A stretch of DNA of 16,349 bases from DRQF01 sp964559135 (GTDB taxonomy: Bacteria; Planctomycetota; GCA-002687715; DRQF01): contig CAZLGG010000090.1 in assembly GCA_964559135.1 (NCBI GenBank), forward strand, positions 1 to 16,349, read 5' to 3'. The notes beneath the pieces were generated by a model. It did no database searches. It saw nothing but the letters and a program-made list of their open reading frames with translations, and was not told where the DNA came from. This document shows positions 14,166 to 16,349 of this stretch, in pieces. Each line of letters opens with the position of its first letter. The stretch's first letter is position 1. A program made the position numbers and the translations under genes.

Positions 14166-15097
14166 ATTCGACCGTCCGTACGAAATATTTGCAAGACCAT
14201 TTCGTGAGATTGTTGATTAGTATCGCGTTTCTGCTGGCTGGGGAGGTTGTACTTTCTTGTAAGGGTGAGAGTGCACAGTTGGATCACGGTGTCACCAGTT
14301 CATCCAGTATCGAAGAACATAGTATTAGCAGGGAGGACGTTGACAGAGCATGCGAAATCTTGAGGTCATTTGACAAGTACGGGGATGGGTATTCGAACGA
14401 AGAAGCTGAGCAAGAACTTGTCGAAATCGGGAAGAGTCTGAATCGCGAGGATCGGTTGGCTATCTTGGCAGCCGTCGCTTTGAGCACCCGTAAAGAAGCA
14501 GCGCTCGCGGGGGTGTGTGGGAGTTTGCTTGCCAGGCGGAGATTCTATCGTGAATTGTCGCAAGAGTTAGAGCATGTAGACGGGCGGATAGACCCCGCTG
14601 TTGTCGGTTGGGTGATCTTCAACGGATGTGAATCGGGGGCGAGCGCACTCGAGGCCGGGTTCAAACTGTTAGATGGGGAAGATGTTTGGCGTCAGTTGGC
14701 GGGACACGTTGTCTTGTCCCTTTCCACTCTACAGGCGATAGAGCCTGACTTTCGAAGGATCAGCGTTCAGCATGAGCCCCCCAGGCTGGATCGCTCAAAG
14801 TGGACTCCGTTTCGGGGGCAGCCATGGACTTCTCGGCGCATCTTGCGCCGGGCGTTGGAGGCGCGAATTCGGAGGGCTTCCGAGCGTCGGTCGTCAGGGC
14901 GGCGCTTGAGCGCGCTTGAAGCGGAGATGGGCGGACGCATGTTATCATGGCTGTCCATGCTTTCTCACCCAAGGCCGGCGATTGCTCCGCGGTTGAAATT
15001 GGAGGAGGTGGCAGCGTATGCAGCGATGCTCCCGGAACGCCCGGACGCATTCCGGAAACTGCAGAGGGAGTTTCGGATCTCGCAATTGCTACCCTAG
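14162..15097 (+). CDS. Probable lipoprotein, helical, unknown family
   Basis: 311 aa. The start overlaps the preceding stop by 4 nt, and GGAGG lies 10 bases upstream. The signal region (FVRLLISIAFLLAGEVVLSC) ends at a lipobox-like VLSC, so Cys33 may be lipidated; Leu at -2 is unusual, so this is moderate. The rest is helical and charged: DRACEILRSFDKYGDGYSNE, an Ala/Leu-rich middle, and an Arg-rich section (RSKWTPF, RRILRRALEARIRRASERRS) before a helical tail. FDKYGDGYSNEEAE resembles an EF-hand loop but lacks a canonical residue at position 3. No enzyme motif is seen. The stop codon lies 2 nt from the group II intron boundary, so its last codons are native, but any genes that once followed may be displaced. 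Confidence 0.72.
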   Translation: MNSTVRTKYLQDHFVRLLISIAFLLAGEVVLSCKGESAQLDHGVTSSSSIEEHSISREDVDRACEILRSFDKYGDGYSNEEAEQELVEIGKSLNREDRLAILAAVALSTRKEAALAGVCGSLLARRRFYRELSQELEHVDGRIDPAVVGWVIFNGCESGASALEAGFKLLDGEDVWRQLAGHVVLSLSTLQAIEPDFRRISVQHEPPRLDRSKWTPFRGQPWTSRRILRRALEARIRRASERRSSGRRLSALEAEMGGRMLSWLSMLSHPRPAIAPRLKLEEVAAYAAMLPERPDAFRKLQREFRISQLLP

Positions 15098-15099
15098 AG

Positions 15100-15172
15100 G
15101 TCGCGGTAGGGACCCCGGTCACCCGGGGCCCCCCGCACAGATCCCAGCGAGCGGAACTACCGCACTGGGCTC
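15100..15172 (-). ncRNA. Group II intron domains V and VI
   Basis: On the minus strand, GAGCCCAGT (from 15172) pairs with the CTGGGATC that ends at 15140, carrying the AGC triad, an inner GCGG/CCGC stem and the CG of the two-base bulge; this is domain V. The sequence then continues TGTGCGGGGGG..., forming domain VI: GCGG pairs with CCGC near the 3' end, GCCCCGG...CCGGGG close the hairpin, and an unpaired A at 15107 is placed 7 bases before the proposed 3' end, the normal distance for the branch point. The maturase stop codon (15157-15159) lies inside domain V, as in this class of intron. Confidence 0.8.
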
Positions 15173-16349
15173 CTACCTCGAGTCGTGACGTCGAACCGCT
15201 CCTCAGGCCAGGGGTGGCGAATCCGGGCCGACGGGAGCCATCGGGCGACGATCTTGGTCATCCGTTCCCAAGGAAGCCGATGCCTTTGACTCCTTCGCCG
15301 AAGCGTGCGGAACCAAAGCCGAGCAATCTGGGTTCGGAAGCTCTCAAGAGCCGTCACGTTGGTGGGCACGGCGTAGTAGTTGAAATAACCAGCTATCACC
15401 GAACGCAACCACGCACCCTGCTGGACGATGGGTAGGTGCATCCGCCGCCGAAGTTCGGCTTTGACCGACTTCAGCTTCGCACACAGCCGCTTGCTATCCG
15501 TATTGCGCTTCAAGAGAAATCCGCCACTCCTGGTCGTCGAGCAAATGTGCCTCAGCCCAAGAAAGGTGAAAGTCTCCGGCTTGCCGAGACCGCGCCTGCG
15601 CCTTTGCTCGGCGGCGAACCGTCCGAACCGAAGCAATCGGGTCTTCTCGGGGTGCAACTCCAGCGAGAACTTCCGGAGACGCTCCGAAAGCTCTCGTCGA
15701 AATCGCCGCGCATCATGGACATCTTGGAAGCCCACGACGAAGTCGTCGGCATACCGCACAATGATTATCTCACCGCGCGCGTGCTTTCGTCTCCATTGAT
15801 GAGCCCACAGGTCGAAGGCATAGTGAAGGTAGATGTTTGCCAGAAGCGGCGAAACCGTCGCACCCTGGGGCGTTCCCACCTCGCTCTTCACCCTCTTCCC
15901 TTCCTCCATCACTCCTGCGTTCAGCCATTTCTGGACCAACCGCAAGACTCTCGTGTCACCGATTCGGTGCTTCAGAAACTCCAACATCCACGAGTGGTCG
16001 ATGGCGTCGAAGAAACCACGGATGTCGGCATCGAGCACCCAGTTCACCTTCTTCCGCAGGATTCCGGTCGCCAAGGCGTCGAGAGCTTGATGCTGACTCC
16101 GCTTGGGACGAAACCCGTAGGAGAAACCGAGAAAGTCCGGCTCGTAAATGGCGTTCATCACCTCGACGATCGCGGACTGGACGATCTTGTCCTCCAGCGT
16201 CGCGATGCCGAGCGGCCGGAGCCGCCCGTCCGTCTTGGGAATGTAGACCCTACGAGTTGGTTTCGCTCGATACGCCCCGCTATGAAGTCGGGCATGTAGG
16301 TCTCGGAGGTGATCCTCCAGGGCCATCCCGTACTCCTTCCACGTAACGC
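15157..16349 (-). CDS. ltrA: Group II intron reverse transcriptase/maturase (5' end outside window)
   Basis: This enzyme splices its intron RNA and copies it into new DNA sites. The frame is open to the right edge (VTWKEYG before the internal Met at 16326), matching the usual DGVTWxEYE segment, so the N-terminal ~60-80 residues are missing. Counting from that Met: AYRAKPTRRVYIPK (18-31), LDADIRGFF with the first catalytic Asp (98-106), GTPQGATVSPLLANIYLH (151-168), YADDFVVGF with the catalytic Asp pair (192-200), LHPEKTRLL (224-232), and the GIIM maturase region (about 306-375: WLRSVIAGYFNYYAVP, RTLRRRSQRHRLPWERM, HPWPEERF). The end RGRSPVR is typical, and no HNH domain is present. The reading frame shows no break, so the intron may be active. 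Confidence 0.95.
   Translation of the reverse strand, partial: VTWKEYGMALEDHLRDLHARLHSGAYRAKPTRRVYIPKTDGRLRPLGIATLEDKIVQSAIVEVMNAIYEPDFLGFSYGFRPKRSQHQALDALATGILRKKVNWVLDADIRGFFDAIDHSWMLEFLKHRIGDTRVLRLVQKWLNAGVMEEGKRVKSEVGTPQGATVSPLLANIYLHYAFDLWAHQWRRKHARGEIIIVRYADDFVVGFQDVHDARRFRRELSERLRKFSLELHPEKTRLLRFGRFAAEQRRRRGLGKPETFTFLGLRHICSTTRSGGFLLKRNTDSKRLCAKLKSVKAELRRRMHLPIVQQGAWLRSVIAGYFNYYAVPTNVTALESFRTQIARLWFRTLRRRSQRHRLPWERMTKIVARWLPSARIRHPWPEERFDVTTRGRSPVR

Larger units (their letters stand above)
15100..16349 (-). mobile_element. Group II intron (3' part; 5' end outside window)
   Basis: The element is read on the minus strand. It comprises the maturase frame (15157 to the edge), domain V (15172-15140) and domain VI ending near 15100 with the typical AC. 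The 5' end (GUGYG), domains I-III and the 5' exon are not in the window. The 3' exon on the minus strand begins CTCTAGGGTAGCAATTGCG, the complement of the end of the lipoprotein gene, so the intron sits antisense 2 nt beyond that stop codon. The maturase stops shortly after the GIIM region with no HNH endonuclease, which suggests retrohoming without target cleavage, for example at replication forks. Confidence 0.85.

Noticed and set aside
14369..14407. EF-hand calcium site in the lipoprotein
   Set aside because: DKYGDGYSNEEAE has Tyr at loop position 3 and Ser at position 8, and no second hand is visible, so it is too weak to annotate.
15436..16299. Plus-strand open frame (287 codons) opposite the maturase
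   Set aside because: It is a shadow of the well-supported reverse transcriptase frame.
15157..16349. Retron, DGR or CRISPR-associated reverse transcriptase
   Set aside because: The GIIM maturase region and domain V/VI right behind the stop codon identify a group II intron; no msr/msd, template repeat or variable repeat is seen.

Overview
The window looks like chromosomal DNA of a high-GC, Gram-negative-type bacterium, most likely a planctomycete or a relative. The reasons are a transmembrane Ser/Thr protein kinase, a secreted PDZ plus alpha/alpha-toroid protein, a MoxR ATPase, and dispersed 'cacggag' and GC-rich palindromic repeats. Myxococcota or Acidobacteriota remain possible. No rRNA, tRNA or CRISPR array was seen. 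All GC and codon statements were judged by eye, not computed.

Positions 1-9133 are dense, GC-rich, ordinary chromosome. In order they hold the 3' part of a membrane-spanning Ser/Thr kinase, a secreted PDZ/toroid protein, a convergent intergenic region built from direct and inverted repeats, a class 2-type dihydroorotate dehydrogenase (minus strand), a CgeB-like glycosyltransferase, a small Arg-rich protein (minus strand), and a moxR-MATE transporter pair whose stop and start overlap by 4 nt.

Positions 9134-10234 are a transition. A good sigma70-type promoter (TTGACT, 17 bp, CATAAT) precedes an unrecognised 186-aa gene that carries an 8-bp tandem repeat near its start. A 357-bp gap follows, packed with consecutive perfect hairpins and ending in a 14-bp palindrome against the next ribosome binding site.

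Positions 10235-15097 form one tightly packed plus-strand cluster with visibly lower GC. It encodes a secreted 12-cysteine protein, two membrane-anchored proteins of unknown family, a MauE/DoxX-like four-helix membrane protein with a CGCLG motif, a secreted protein whose frame is broken by a stop right after its signal peptide, another secreted protein, and a probable lipoprotein. I recognise only the MauE-like protein. The set looks like an undescribed cell-envelope or secretion locus, possibly with disulfide chemistry at its centre.

Positions 15100-16349 are the 3' part of a group II intron on the minus strand. Domains V and VI and the branch-point adenosine are recognisable, and the intron-encoded reverse transcriptase/maturase runs off the right edge. 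The intron boundary lies 2 nt past the stop codon of the last cluster gene, in antisense orientation, so the cluster may once have continued beyond it.
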